A stretch of 64,000 nucleotides of DNA from Trichococcus patagoniensis (GTDB lineage Bacteria > Bacillota > Bacilli > Lactobacillales > Aerococcaceae): assembly GCF_003051085.1 (NCBI RefSeq), contig NZ_QAOM01000003.1, positions 1 through 64,000 of the forward strand. Direction: 5' to 3'. Under the pieces are notes generated by a model that did no database searches, was not told the origin of the DNA, and worked only from the letters and a program-made list of their open reading frames with translations. Made by a program: the position numbers and the translations under genes. Of the stretch, positions 10,766 to 18,771 are shown in pieces; position 1 is the stretch's first letter, and each line of letters opens with the position of its first letter.

Positions 10766-11122
10766 TTATCCCTCCTTCTTTTCTGATACCACGATTGTGA
10801 TGTGGCTAGTACGTTTCATGATTGGTGAAGCTGAACCTTTTGCACGTGGACGGAAACGTTTCATCGTTGGTCCTTCGTTAACATAAGCCTCGCTTACTAC
10901 CAAGTTTTCGATATCTAAATCATAATTATGTTCTGCATTAGCAATTGCTGACATCAACACTTTTTCTACAACGGGCGAAGCGCCACGTGGTGTGAATTTC
11001 AGAATGGAGATTGCTTCTCCGATGCTCTTGCCTCTGATAAGATCCACTACTAAACGAACCTTACGAGCGGCAATGCGAACAGTTTGTGCAGATGCTTTTG
11101 CAGCTGTGATTTGTTCTGGCAT
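10766..11122 (-). CDS. rplV: 50S ribosomal protein L22
   Basis: L22 lines the peptide exit tunnel, and its beta hairpin is the site of macrolide-resistance changes. The 118-aa product has the conserved [12 protein letters not shown] segment and the hairpin sequence [20 protein letters not shown] followed by RTSHITIVV. The hairpin looks wild type. Confidence 0.98.
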   Translation of the reverse strand: MPEQITAAKASAQTVRIAARKVRLVVDLIRGKSIGEAISILKFTPRGASPVVEKVLMSAIANAEHNYDLDIENLVVSEAYVNEGPTMKRFRPRAKGSASPIMKRTSHITIVVSEKKEG

Positions 11123-11142
11123 GTTATTTCCTCCCCTCGTAA

Positions 11143-11424
11143 TTAACGGCGACCTGTTTTCTTGTCGTCTGCGGCATGGCCACGGTATGTTCTTGTTGGA
11201 GCGAATTCTCCTAATTTGTGTCCTACCATGTCTTCTTGAATGTAAACTGGAACGTGTTTTCTTCCATCATAAACTGCAATCGTTTGTCCGATGAATTGTG
11301 GGAAAATTGTAGAGCGGCGAGACCAAGTTTTAATTACTTGTTTCTTTTCGCTAGCTAGAGCAGCTTCAACTTTCTTAATTAAATGTTCATCGACAAAAGG
11401 TCCTTTTTTCAAACTACGACCCAT
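11143..11424 (-). CDS. rpsS: 30S ribosomal protein S19
   Basis: S19 in the 30S head bridges to the large subunit. The 93-aa product opens [19 protein letters not shown] and contains [14 protein letters not shown] and [16 protein letters not shown], all signature sequences. It follows rplB after 53 nt, a slightly longer gap than its neighbours. Confidence 0.98.
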   Translation of the reverse strand: MGRSLKKGPFVDEHLIKKVEAALASEKKQVIKTWSRRSTIFPQFIGQTIAVYDGRKHVPVYIQEDMVGHKLGEFAPTRTYRGHAADDKKTGRR

Positions 11425-11477
11425 GGTGAAGCCTCCTTTCGATTATGTGTTGCTTCAGTCAATTATTATTGTGATAA

Positions 11478-12308
11478 TTATTTTTTGCGTCCGCGAACGA
11501 TCAGCTTGCTAGATTTAGCTTTCTTGCTACGAGTTTTGTAACCAAGAGCAGGTTTACCCCAAGGAGTAACTGGCGCTTTGCGTCCGATTGGAGATTTACC
11601 TTCACCACCACCGTGTGGGTGATCGTTAGGGTTCATTACAGAACCGCGGACAGTAGGGCGTTTACCCAACCAACGGTTACGTCCAGCTTTACCGATGTTG
11701 ATCAATTCGTGTTGTTCGTTACCTACTGAACCGATTGTTGCACGGCAAGTTGAAAGGATTAAACGTACTTCGCTTGAGTTCAAACGAACTAATGTATATT
11801 TACCTTCTTGTCCAAGTACTTGAGCACTTGTACCAGCTGAACGGATCAATTGACCGCCTTTGCCTGGTTTTGTTTCGATGTTGTGGATAACAGTACCGAC
11901 TGGGATGTTTGCCAATGGCATTGCGTTTCCGATTTTGATATCAGATCCTACTCCAGATTCGATTTGTTGGCCTACTTCGATGCCTTTAGGGGCAATAATG
12001 TAAGTTTTGATTCCATCAACATATTGGATTAACGCGATGTTTGCAGTGCGGTTTGGATCGTACTCGACAGCTTTGACGATACCAATGACTCCATCTTTAT
12101 TACGTTTGAAGTCGATCACACGGTAAGCACGTTTGTGTCCACCAGCTTGATGACGAACGGTAATTTTACCTTGGTTGTTACGACCGGCTTTTCTTTTGAT
12201 TGGTTCAACCAAAGATTTCTCAGGTGTTGTTTTTGTAATCTCTGCGAAATCAGAACCAGTCATATTACGACGGCCGTTTGTGGTAGGTTTGTATTTCTTA
12301 ATCGCCAC
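11478..12308 (-). CDS. rplB: 50S ribosomal protein L2
   Basis: L2 is needed for subunit association and peptidyl transferase activity. The 276-aa product starts at GTG ([18 protein letters not shown]). It ends with the conserved [19 protein letters not shown] loop, containing the essential His, and a basic tail. Normal length and position between rplW and rpsS. Confidence 0.98.
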   Translation of the reverse strand: MAIKKYKPTTNGRRNMTGSDFAEITKTTPEKSLVEPIKRKAGRNNQGKITVRHQAGGHKRAYRVIDFKRNKDGVIGIVKAVEYDPNRTANIALIQYVDGIKTYIIAPKGIEVGQQIESGVGSDIKIGNAMPLANIPVGTVIHNIETKPGKGGQLIRSAGTSAQVLGQEGKYTLVRLNSSEVRLILSTCRATIGSVGNEQHELINIGKAGRNRWLGKRPTVRGSVMNPNDHPHGGGEGKSPIGRKAPVTPWGKPALGYKTRSKKAKSSKLIVRGRKK

Positions 12309-12342
12309 GTTTTTTCCCCTCCTATTTGATTATTTCAGTAAA

Positions 12343-12627
12343 TTAATTTTCGAATAATTCGATTGTTTTAGAATTTTCAGTCAAAGTGATGATTGCTTTA
12401 CGGCGTTTTTTTGTATAGCCTTTGTATTTGCCCATACGTTTAAGTTTGCCGCGTACATTCATGATGTTTACGTTTTTAACATCTACACCGAACAATGATT
12501 CGATAGATTGTTTAACTAATGTTTTGTTAGCACGTACATCCACTTCAAAGGTATATTTCTTTTCATCCATTGCAAGCATAGAAGCTTCCGTGATGATTGG
12601 GCGTTTGATAACGTCTGTTGCTTCCAT
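12343..12627 (-). CDS. rplW: 50S ribosomal protein L23
   Basis: L23 is the docking site for trigger factor and SRP at the exit tunnel. The 94-aa product has the typical [11 protein letters not shown] start and a basic hairpin ([20 protein letters not shown]). Its ATG overlaps the rplD stop by one base (TAATG), implying coupled translation. Confidence 0.98.
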   Translation of the reverse strand: MEATDVIKRPIITEASMLAMDEKKYTFEVDVRANKTLVKQSIESLFGVDVKNVNIMNVRGKLKRMGKYKGYTKKRRKAIITLTENSKTIELFEN

Positions 12628-13250
12628 TATATAAGAGCCTCCTCTACCTTAGAAAGAGCAGCTTGTGTCAAGACTAATTTGTTGTTTGAAACAACATCCA
12701 ATACGTTGATTCCTGTTTCGTTAACGACTGTTACGCCAGGAAGGTTACGTGCTGATAATGCTGCAAAATCGTTGTCGTTTTCTACAACAACCAATACTTT
12801 CGTATCAACGTTAAGGTTTTTCAACACATTTGCAAATTCTTTTGTTTTTGGTGCATCGAAGTTCAATGTTTCAACTACGATCAAGTCTCCTTCAGCAACT
12901 TTCGTTGAAAGAACTGATTTGATAGCTAAGCGACGAACTTTCTTGTTTAATTTATAGCTGTAAGAACGAGGTGTTGGTCCAAAGACAACTCCACCGCCAA
13001 CCCATTGTGGTGAACGGATTGAACCTTGGCGTGCACGGCCTGTTCCTTTTTGTTTCCATGGTTTACGACCACCACCGCTGACAGCGCTGCGGTTTTTTAC
13101 TGCGTGAGTTCCTTGTCTTAAAGAAGCGCGTTGCATGATGATTGCGTCATAAACAACGTTTTCGTTAGGCTCGATCCCAAAGATTTCTTCATTCAAAGTT
13201 ACTTCACCGTTTTGTGTTCCATCTTGTTTAAATAAGGCTACGTTTGGCAT
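12627..13250 (-). CDS. rplD: 50S ribosomal protein L4
   Basis: L4 reaches into the exit tunnel opposite L22. The 207-aa product contains the extended loop with [20 protein letters not shown] and [15 protein letters not shown], then the globular domain. In E. coli L4 also represses its own operon through the S10 leader; whether that holds here is unknown. Follows rplC. Confidence 0.98.
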   Translation of the reverse strand: MPNVALFKQDGTQNGEVTLNEEIFGIEPNENVVYDAIIMQRASLRQGTHAVKNRSAVSGGGRKPWKQKGTGRARQGSIRSPQWVGGGVVFGPTPRSYSYKLNKKVRRLAIKSVLSTKVAEGDLIVVETLNFDAPKTKEFANVLKNLNVDTKVLVVVENDNDFAALSARNLPGVTVVNETGINVLDVVSNNKLVLTQAALSKVEEALI

Positions 13251-13276
13251 TTTTCTCGTTCCTCCTCTCTTTTATA

Positions 13277-13915
13277 TTATTTGTTTGCAGCTTTGCGGGC
13301 TACTTTGATTTCGATTAATGATTTTTTAGAACCAGGCACGTTACCTTTGATCAGGATTACGTTTTTCTCAACGTCAACCATAACGACTTCAAGGTTTTGG
13401 ATAGTAACGCGATCGTTACCCATACGTCCTGCTAATTTTTTACCTTTGAATACGCGGGATGGGAATGAAGCAGCACCCATTGAACCCGGACGACGATGGT
13501 AACGAGATCCGTGGGCCATTGGTCCGCGGCTTTGTCCGTGACGTTTGATTACGCCTTGGAAGCCATGTCCTTTAGTGGTACCAGTAACATCAACAATGTC
13601 GCCGGCTGCAAAGATATCAACTTTGATTTCTTTTCCTACTTCGTATTCTCCTAGCTCAACATTGTTAAATTCACGAATGAAGCGCTTAGGAGCAGTTTTT
13701 GCTTTTGCTGCATGACCCTTAGCAGGTTTGTTTGACAATACTTCACGCATTTCTTGGTAGCCTAGTTGTACCGCTTCGTAGCCGTCTGTTTCGTTGGTTT
13801 TAACTTGTAAAACAACGTTTGGAGTAGCTTCGATAACTGTAACTGGTACTAACTCACCGTTTGCAGTAAAGAATTGAGTCATTCCTACTTTTTTGCCTAA
13901 GATTCCTTTGGTCAT
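13277..13915 (-). CDS. rplC: 50S ribosomal protein L3
   Basis: L3 reaches the peptidyl transferase centre. The 212-aa product begins [16 protein letters not shown] and contains the central extension with [20 protein letters not shown] and [20 protein letters not shown], both family signatures. It is the second gene of the S10 operon. No anomalies. Confidence 0.98.
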   Translation of the reverse strand: MTKGILGKKVGMTQFFTANGELVPVTVIEATPNVVLQVKTNETDGYEAVQLGYQEMREVLSNKPAKGHAAKAKTAPKRFIREFNNVELGEYEVGKEIKVDIFAAGDIVDVTGTTKGHGFQGVIKRHGQSRGPMAHGSRYHRRPGSMGAASFPSRVFKGKKLAGRMGNDRVTIQNLEVVMVDVEKNVILIKGNVPGSKKSLIEIKVARKAANK

Positions 13916-13953
13916 GGTAACACCTCCGTTTGTTTTTTATATGATAGGTTTGA

Positions 13954-14262
13954 TTATAATTTGATTTCGATGTCTACGCCGCTTGGTAAGTCAAGCTTCA
14001 TCAAAGCGTCAACAGTTTTTGTTGTTGGGTTGATGATGTCGATCAGACGTTTGTGTGTAAGCATTTCGAACTGCTCACGAGAATCTTTGTACTTGTGAGT
14101 AGCACGGATCACTGTGTATAGTGATCTTTCAGTCGGCAATGGAATCGGACCAGAAACGGTAGCTCCCGTTCTTTTTGCTGTTTCCACGATTTTATCCGCT
14201 GATTGATCAAGAGCACGGTGTTCATATGCTTTTAAACGAATACGTATTTTTTGTTTTGCCAT
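13954..14262 (-). CDS. rpsJ: 30S ribosomal protein S10
   Basis: S10 (NusE) is both a small-subunit head protein and an antitermination partner of NusB. The 102-aa product reads [20 protein letters not shown] at the start and contains the conserved [18 protein letters not shown]. It is the first gene of the S10 operon, with a long upstream leader and its own promoter (14436-14464). Confidence 0.98.
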   Translation of the reverse strand: MAKQKIRIRLKAYEHRALDQSADKIVETAKRTGATVSGPIPLPTERSLYTVIRATHKYKDSREQFEMLTHKRLIDIINPTTKTVDALMKLDLPSGVDIEIKL

Positions 14263-14317
14263 GTTGTTCCCTCCTTCGTCAGATGTAATTCATAAGACTA
14301 GCTCCACGAAAATTCCC

Positions 14318-14354
14318 CGGCACACCCGCCGTGACAAAGCGACCGGGTGTGTCG
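14318..14354 (-). promoter_or_regulatory. Stem-loop in the S10 operon leader
   Basis: CACACCCG at 14321-14328 pairs exactly with CGGGTGTG at 14344-14351, and flanking bases extend the helix to about eleven positions with one C-A mismatch on the RNA strand. It lies some 60 nt upstream of the rpsJ start inside the predicted leader. It may be an r-protein feedback or attenuation structure; no T-run follows it directly, so simple termination is not shown. Confidence 0.45.
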
Positions 14355-14435
14355 CAACCTCTCGTCTCTTAGCTGCAGTTCCCGAATGAACGGTCCCCAA
14401 TACATTATTCATAACCATGAATGCCGTACCAATAT

Positions 14436-14464
14436 ATTATACATAATCACATAAGTTAAAGCAA
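14436..14464 (-). promoter_or_regulatory. Sigma-A promoter of the S10 operon
   Basis: On the minus strand TTGCTT (14464-14459) and a perfect TATAAT (14441-14436) are separated by 17 nt. Transcription would start about 165 nt upstream of rpsJ, leaving a substantial leader. Confidence 0.75.
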
Positions 14465-14774
14465 GTCTTTTCTGAAAATAATATTCAGTTTCTGCTATTA
14501 TCCAAATGACCTGCATTGCCTGAGTACTATGAAGCATTTTTGTCCCTTCACTATTATACTGATTCGCATGAAGAATGCAAGGCCGTTGGTAATTTCTTCG
14601 CTCATGAGCGACGTTTTGCTTTTTGCCTGTCTACTCTACTTTTATCAGTTTTCATATATTATAGAAGAAACAGGATTTTCGAATCGGCTTGCTGGGTTGG
14701 TCCATTGATGAAATGCATTTAATTTACTGACATATTGCCCAATTTCAAACATTTTTTGCCTCGGTATCGTTTCA

Positions 14775-14791
14775 TGTGAGTTATTTTCACT
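14775..14791 (+). promoter_or_regulatory. GlnR/TnrA-like box 1 upstream of amt
   Basis: TGTGA-N7-TCACT matches the GlnR/TnrA consensus TGTNA-N7-TNACA with one mismatch at the last base. It lies about 240 bp before amt. Nitrogen control of ammonium transporter genes by TnrA or GlnR is established in Firmicutes; binding here is inference. Confidence 0.4.
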
Positions 14792-14911
14792 CAATTTTAG
14801 GGATTAAACCGGTTTTCTGACGCGGCCATAGTACTTATTGAACGCGCAACAGCCTTTTTTTTGAAGTTAAGTCTACTTGTGCAGCCCTCCAGCGCAACTG
14901 CGCCTTGTCCA

Positions 14912-14928
14912 TGTCATATTTCATCACG
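14912..14928 (+). promoter_or_regulatory. GlnR/TnrA-like box 2 upstream of amt
   Basis: TGTCA-N7-TCACG, again one mismatch from TGTNA-N7-TNACA, about 105 bp before the amt start and 137 bp from box 1. The pair is more suggestive than either site alone. Confidence 0.35.
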
Positions 14929-15031
14929 CAAGTCGTCATCATTTTGATGCTTTTCTATTTCCTAGGGTGTAAAGTATGGAACATCACAAAGTAATCACTC
15001 ACAAAAAAATATCAACAGAAGGAGAATCTAC

Positions 15032-16825
15032 ATGGAGAACATTAATTATGCAGACACAACTTTCGTCTTCCTCGCAACGATCTTAGTCATGATGATGACG
15101 CCCGCTTTATCCCTATTCTACGGAGGGATGGTCCGGAAGAAAAATGTCCTCAGCACAACGATGCACAGTTACGCTGCCATCGCAGTCGTTTCCATCCAAT
15201 GGCTATTATTCGGCTACTCTTTTGTATTCGGAGGCGATTCGAAATTTTTCGGCGATTTGTCTTTCACATTGCTCAACGGTGTAGGCTTCGCACCGATTGA
15301 TTATGCACCGACCATTCCGCACCAGCTCTTCATGATGTTCCAGCTGGCATTCGCCATCATCACCCCAGCCTTGATATCCGGAAGCATCGCGGAAAGAATG
15401 AAATTCCCCGCATTCCTCGCCTTCATCCTTTTATGGACGACTTTTGTCTATGATCCGATTGCCCATTGGATTTGGGGGAATGGCGGTTGGATCCGCGAAC
15501 TGGGTGCACTCGACTTTGCAGGCGGGAGCGTCATCCATATAAGTTCCGGTATATCAGCACTTGTGGCAGCTATTTATCTAGGCAAAAGGAAAAACCACGA
15601 TTCAGTCAAGCCGCATAATATTCCGATGACGATGATCGGCGCTGGCCTACTGTTGTTCGGTTGGTTCGGTTTCAACGCCGGAAGTGCTTTGGCAATCAAC
15701 GATATTGCTCTGGATGCCTTCATCACTACAAACACAGCCGCTGCAACTGCCGGTATCAGCTGGATGATCTGCGAATGGGTAATCCATAAAAAACCGACTG
15801 CACTTGGATTCGTCAGCGGGATCGTCGCTGGTCTGGTTTCCATTACACCAGGTGCCGGATTTGTCAGCCCGATTTCAGCTTTAGCCATCGGTTTCATTGG
15901 CGGGATCGTCTGCTTCTATGGCGTATCCGTCTTGAAGAAGAAATTTGACTATGATGATGCGCTTGATGCATTCGGTTGCCATGGTATCGGCGGTATCTGG
16001 GGCGGAATCGCAACAGGTATCTTCGCATCAAGCAGCATCAATCCTGCCATAGAAGGCGGCTTGGTCGACGGCAGCGCCTCACTTTTGGTAGCAGAAGCCA
16101 TCAGCATTTTGGCTGTACTTGCATACGCCGGCATCATGTCCTTTCTCTTGTTGAAATTGATCAGTCAATTCATGCCGCTACGTGTCTCTGCGGAAGAAGA
16201 AGAAATCGGTTTGGATTATGCAGTCCATGGCGAAACAGCATACGGCAGTCTCGCTGTAGCTTTGAGTGAAACTAATTATTCAAGTACTGATACATCGGTT
16301 GTGCCGGGTGAATTGAGAACGGCCTTCCAAAAATTCCAGGAGCGCACTTTCGGAGGCAAAGATCAGGAATTGGCCTTCGCGAATGCTTCGCTTGACGACG
16401 TGAACAAATCAGTGGTTGTGGAATACCAAGCATCCGGCGCAACAACAGGCGGCTTCGATGTTCAAAACAAAATTACCAAAATCGAAATCATCACAAACGA
16501 GAGTAAATTTGAAGGTCTGAAAAAAGCGCTGAACAGCATCGGCATCACAGGCATGACCGTTTTCGATGTATTCGGCTACGGCATGCAGAAAGGCCATTCT
16601 ACTTATTATCGTGGCGTTGAGACCGAAGCCGATCTTCTGCCGAAGATCCGTGTCGAGGTTGTCGTCAGCACGGTTCCGGTCCAAGAGGTAGTCGATGCTG
16701 CCAGAAAAGCATTGTACAGCGGCAACATCGGTGACGGAAAAATCTTCATCTATAATGTGGAAAACGTCATCCGCGTCAGCACCGGGGATGAGGGCAAGAA
16801 AGCTTTGGAATATCCAAACGAATAA
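15032..16825 (+). CDS. amt: Ammonium transporter with fused C-terminal P-II domain
   Basis: The 597-aa product is an Amt/MEP/Rh channel joined to a P-II signalling domain. Residues 1 to about 385 form the membrane part, with eleven likely spans. The twin pore histidines (H169 in VIHISSG, H317 in GCHGIGG) and D161 are present. A linker of about 95 residues follows. Residues 480-592 are a P-II domain with GMTVFDVFGYGMQKGH and the nucleotide loop GDGKIF (567-572). The T-loop residue that is uridylylated in enterobacteria (Tyr51 of GlnB) aligns with Thr531, so that modification is ruled out. In unfused systems P-II (GlnK) plugs the channel from the cytoplasm in response to 2-oxoglutarate and ATP/ADP; here the gate would be built in. 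Transcribed alone, against its neighbours, with AGAAGGAGA before the ATG. Confidence 0.95.
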   Translation: MENINYADTTFVFLATILVMMMTPALSLFYGGMVRKKNVLSTTMHSYAAIAVVSIQWLLFGYSFVFGGDSKFFGDLSFTLLNGVGFAPIDYAPTIPHQLFMMFQLAFAIITPALISGSIAERMKFPAFLAFILLWTTFVYDPIAHWIWGNGGWIRELGALDFAGGSVIHISSGISALVAAIYLGKRKNHDSVKPHNIPMTMIGAGLLLFGWFGFNAGSALAINDIALDAFITTNTAAATAGISWMICEWVIHKKPTALGFVSGIVAGLVSITPGAGFVSPISALAIGFIGGIVCFYGVSVLKKKFDYDDALDAFGCHGIGGIWGGIATGIFASSSINPAIEGGLVDGSASLLVAEAISILAVLAYAGIMSFLLLKLISQFMPLRVSAEEEEIGLDYAVHGETAYGSLAVALSETNYSSTDTSVVPGELRTAFQKFQERTFGGKDQELAFANASLDDVNKSVVVEYQASGATTGGFDVQNKITKIEIITNESKFEGLKKALNSIGITGMTVFDVFGYGMQKGHSTYYRGVETEADLLPKIRVEVVVSTVPVQEVVDAARKALYSGNIGDGKIFIYNVENVIRVSTGDEGKKALEYPNE

Positions 16826-16835
16826 GCAAGCAGGG

Positions 16836-16862
16836 ACCGGCTCGTAATGAGCCGGTTTTTTT
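16836..16862 (+). terminator. amt terminator
   Basis: An 8-bp stem (16836-16843 with 16849-16856) with a 5-nt loop and seven T residues, eleven bases after the amt stop. A standard intrinsic terminator. Confidence 0.9.
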
Positions 16863-16922
16863 GTCGATATCCGATACCTTTTTCTGATATTACTCGCTAT
16901 GCTTACGATCTGTACCGCTCTT

Positions 16923-17050
16923 CTCCGGCGAACGGAGGCTTCGCCGGAGTTCAGGATGCATTCCGTTTACGTACTCCGATGAAGGTGTCTTCATCGGAGT
17001 AGCGTCCAATATTTACCGGCGTGCTCCGGTGAGCAGATCTTTCACCGGAG
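16923..17050 (+). repeat. Hairpin-array repeat, copy A
   Basis: Three hairpins of 26-27 nt at a spacing of about 50 nt, each built on CTCCG...CGGAG arms and separated by 24-nt spacers. Arms vary in step: CTCCGGCGAA pairs with TTCGCCGGAG, CTCCGATGAA with TTCATCGGAG, CTCCGGTGA with TCACCGGAG, so pairing is kept while sequence changes. Copies B (22215-22341) and C (about 60795-60957, reverse orientation) share the hairpins and the spacer types. The family resembles REP/BIME-type intergenic elements; I do not recognise a name for it. Confidence 0.8.
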
Positions 17051-17115
17051 CTGCGCTCTCATGCCGTCGCGCCGCCCACTATTTTACCTAGAAGAAGCTC
17101 TTCAGAATAAGAAAA

Positions 17116-17280
17116 GCTGAACGGGTTCGTTCAGCCCTGAAAGAAATTTAGGAAATCGGTCCGCAACGTTCCCTACAGTCACCTTGTACTGGGGCTCTAA
17201 GGGATGAATCCCTAAGAGTCCCCATGCAACTGAGCATCGTAGAGCGCAATAGGACCGATTTATCTAATTTCCGAAGGGCT
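17116..17280. other. Long imperfect inverted-repeat element, possible structured RNA
   Basis: Nested complementary arms span this stretch. AGCCCT (17133-17138) pairs with AGGGCT (17275-17280). AAATCGGTCC (17153-17162) pairs exactly with GGACCGATTT (17252-17261). An inner hairpin (17191-17204 with 17209-17223) has GGGG/CCCC ends and a short loop. A separate perfect 8-bp hairpin precedes it (17116-17135). The overall shape is a long interrupted stem of about 150 nt, fitting either a structured non-coding RNA or a small non-autonomous mobile element. No open frame of note. Confidence 0.5.
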
Positions 17281-17394
17281 AACCCGTGTAGCTAGCCAAC
17301 GTTATTGGACGCATGAAACACTTTGCAAACCTGTGAAACACCTGCGGTGATGCACTTTTAATTGCAAAAAATTATATAGTTTCCTAGTATTACG

Positions 17395-17433
17395 AAAAAA
17401 AATCCCAAGAGCAGAAGCCCTCGGGATTTTTTT
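17395..17433. terminator. Bidirectional terminator downstream of tuf
   Basis: AATCCC (17401-17406) pairs with GGGATT (17423-17428), with a few further inner pairs. A-run on the left and T-run on the right give U-tracts in both directions. It lies about 30 nt beyond the tuf stop. Confidence 0.8.
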
Positions 17434-17463
17434 CATCGCATTAAATTTTATCTTGAAATAAAA

Positions 17464-18651
17464 TTATTTAGTGATTGAAGCTACAACGCCAGCGCCTACA
17501 GTACGGCCGCCTTCACGAATAGAGAACTTAGTTCCGTCTTCGATAGCGATTGGGTGGATCAATTCGATCGTCATAGTAACGTTGTCGCCAGGCATTACCA
17601 TTTCAACGCCTTCTGGTAAGTTACATACGCCTGTAACGTCAGTTGTACGGAAATAGAATTGTGGACGGTAGTTTGTGAAGAATGGAGTGTGACGTCCGCC
17701 TTCTTCTTTTGAAAGTACATAAACTTCAGCAGTAAAAGTTGTATGTGGAGTGATTGAACCTGGTTTAGCCAATACTTGACCACGTTGGATTTGTTCACGT
17801 GTAACACCACGTAACAAAGCTCCTACGTTATCGCCAGCTTCAGCGTAATCCAATAATTTACGGAACATTTCAACACCGGTAACAACTGTTTTCTTAGTTT
17901 CTTCAGCAATACCGACGATTTCAACTTCGTCACCAACGCGGACTTGTCCACGTTCAACACGGCCTGTAGCAACAGTACCACGTCCAGTGATTGAGAATAC
18001 GTCCTCGATAGGCATCATGAATGGCTTGTCAGTTTGACGAACTGGAGTTGGAATATATTCGTCAACAGCAGCCATCAATTCTAAGATTTTTTCTTCGTAA
18101 GCTGGGTCGCCTTCAAGAGCTCTCAAAGCTGAACCAGCGATTACAGGAACATCGTCGCCAGGGAAATCGTAGTCTGTTAACAGGTCACGAACTTCCATTT
18201 CAACTAATTCTAATAATTCTTCATCGTCAACCATGTCGACTTTGTTCAAGAATACTACGATGTAAGGAACACCAACTTGACGAGACAACAAGATGTGCTC
18301 GCGAGTTTGTGGCATTGGGCCATCAGCAGCAGAAACTACTAAGATAGCGCCGTCCATTTGTGCAGCACCAGTGATCATGTTTTTAACATAGTCAGCATGG
18401 CCTGGGCAGTCTACGTGAGCGTAGTGACGAGTTTCAGTTGAGTATTCAACGTGAGAAGTGTTGATCGTGATACCACGTTCTCTTTCTTCTGGAGCGTTGT
18501 CGATTGCAGCATAGTTAGATGCCTCAGCGAAACCTTTTTTAGCTAAAACTGTAGTGATAGCTGCTGTTAATGTTGTTTTACCATGGTCAACGTGTCCGAT
18601 TGTACCAACGTTAACATGGGGTTTTGAACGGTCGAATTTTACTTTTGCCAT
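17464..18651 (-). CDS. tuf: Elongation factor Tu
   Basis: EF-Tu delivers aminoacyl-tRNA to the ribosome as a GTP complex. The 395-aa product has the G1 motif GHVDHGKT (residues 19-26), DCPGHADY (G3) and NKVD (G4), then the two beta-barrel domains. It ends with the typical [14 protein letters not shown]. It is the last gene of the str operon but has its own strong promoter (18719-18747), as expected for such a highly expressed gene. Codon use looks strongly biased. Confidence 0.99.
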   Translation of the reverse strand: MAKVKFDRSKPHVNVGTIGHVDHGKTTLTAAITTVLAKKGFAEASNYAAIDNAPEERERGITINTSHVEYSTETRHYAHVDCPGHADYVKNMITGAAQMDGAILVVSAADGPMPQTREHILLSRQVGVPYIVVFLNKVDMVDDEELLELVEMEVRDLLTDYDFPGDDVPVIAGSALRALEGDPAYEEKILELMAAVDEYIPTPVRQTDKPFMMPIEDVFSITGRGTVATGRVERGQVRVGDEVEIVGIAEETKKTVVTGVEMFRKLLDYAEAGDNVGALLRGVTREQIQRGQVLAKPGSITPHTTFTAEVYVLSKEEGGRHTPFFTNYRPQFYFRTTDVTGVCNLPEGVEMVMPGDNVTMTIELIHPIAIEDGTKFSIREGGRTVGAGVVASITK

Positions 18652-18718
18652 TTTAAATCATTTCCTCCTCATATTGAGTGCTTATAATTTGTCTAGACTT
18701 TAATCGTCTATCGTATAA

Positions 18719-18747
18719 AGTATACCGATTTGTGCTCGAAAAAGCAA
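18719..18747 (-). promoter_or_regulatory. Sigma-A promoter of tuf
   Basis: TTGCTT (18747-18742) and TATACT (18724-18719) with a 17-nt spacer on the minus strand, in the 110-nt gap between fusA and tuf, about 70 nt before the tuf ATG. It allows tuf to be expressed above the rest of the operon. Confidence 0.75.
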
Positions 18748-18771
18748 TATACAAGCTAAGCACCAGCGAGA

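Larger units (their letters stand above)
14263..15031. other. Divergent intergenic region rpsJ / amt
   Basis: About 770 bases with no supported gene. The left part is the S10 operon leader with a GC-rich stem-loop (14318-14354) and promoter (14436-14464). The right part holds two GlnR/TnrA-like sites (14775-14791 and 14912-14928) and the amt ribosome binding site (AGAAGGAGA just before 15032). A 68-codon plus-strand frame at 14516-14722 lacks a ribosome binding site and family resemblance and is rejected. Confidence 0.7.
16863..17463. other. Intergenic region between convergent amt and tuf
   Basis: About 600 bases without a gene. From left to right it holds a three-hairpin repeat array (16923-17050), a perfect 8-bp hairpin with GGTT loop (17116-17135), a long imperfect inverted-repeat element (17133-17280) and the tuf terminator (17395-17433). 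TATTGGACGC at 17303-17312 is the reverse complement of GCGTCCAATA at 17002-17011, which may be chance or may mark a larger palindromic frame. Confidence 0.7.

Noticed and set aside
14516-14722. 68-codon plus-strand frame between rpsJ and amt
   Set aside because: No ribosome binding site, odd composition, lies in a regulatory gap.
16923-17050. CRISPR array as an explanation of the hairpin arrays
   Set aside because: The spacers are conserved between copies and the hairpins vary, the reverse of CRISPR.
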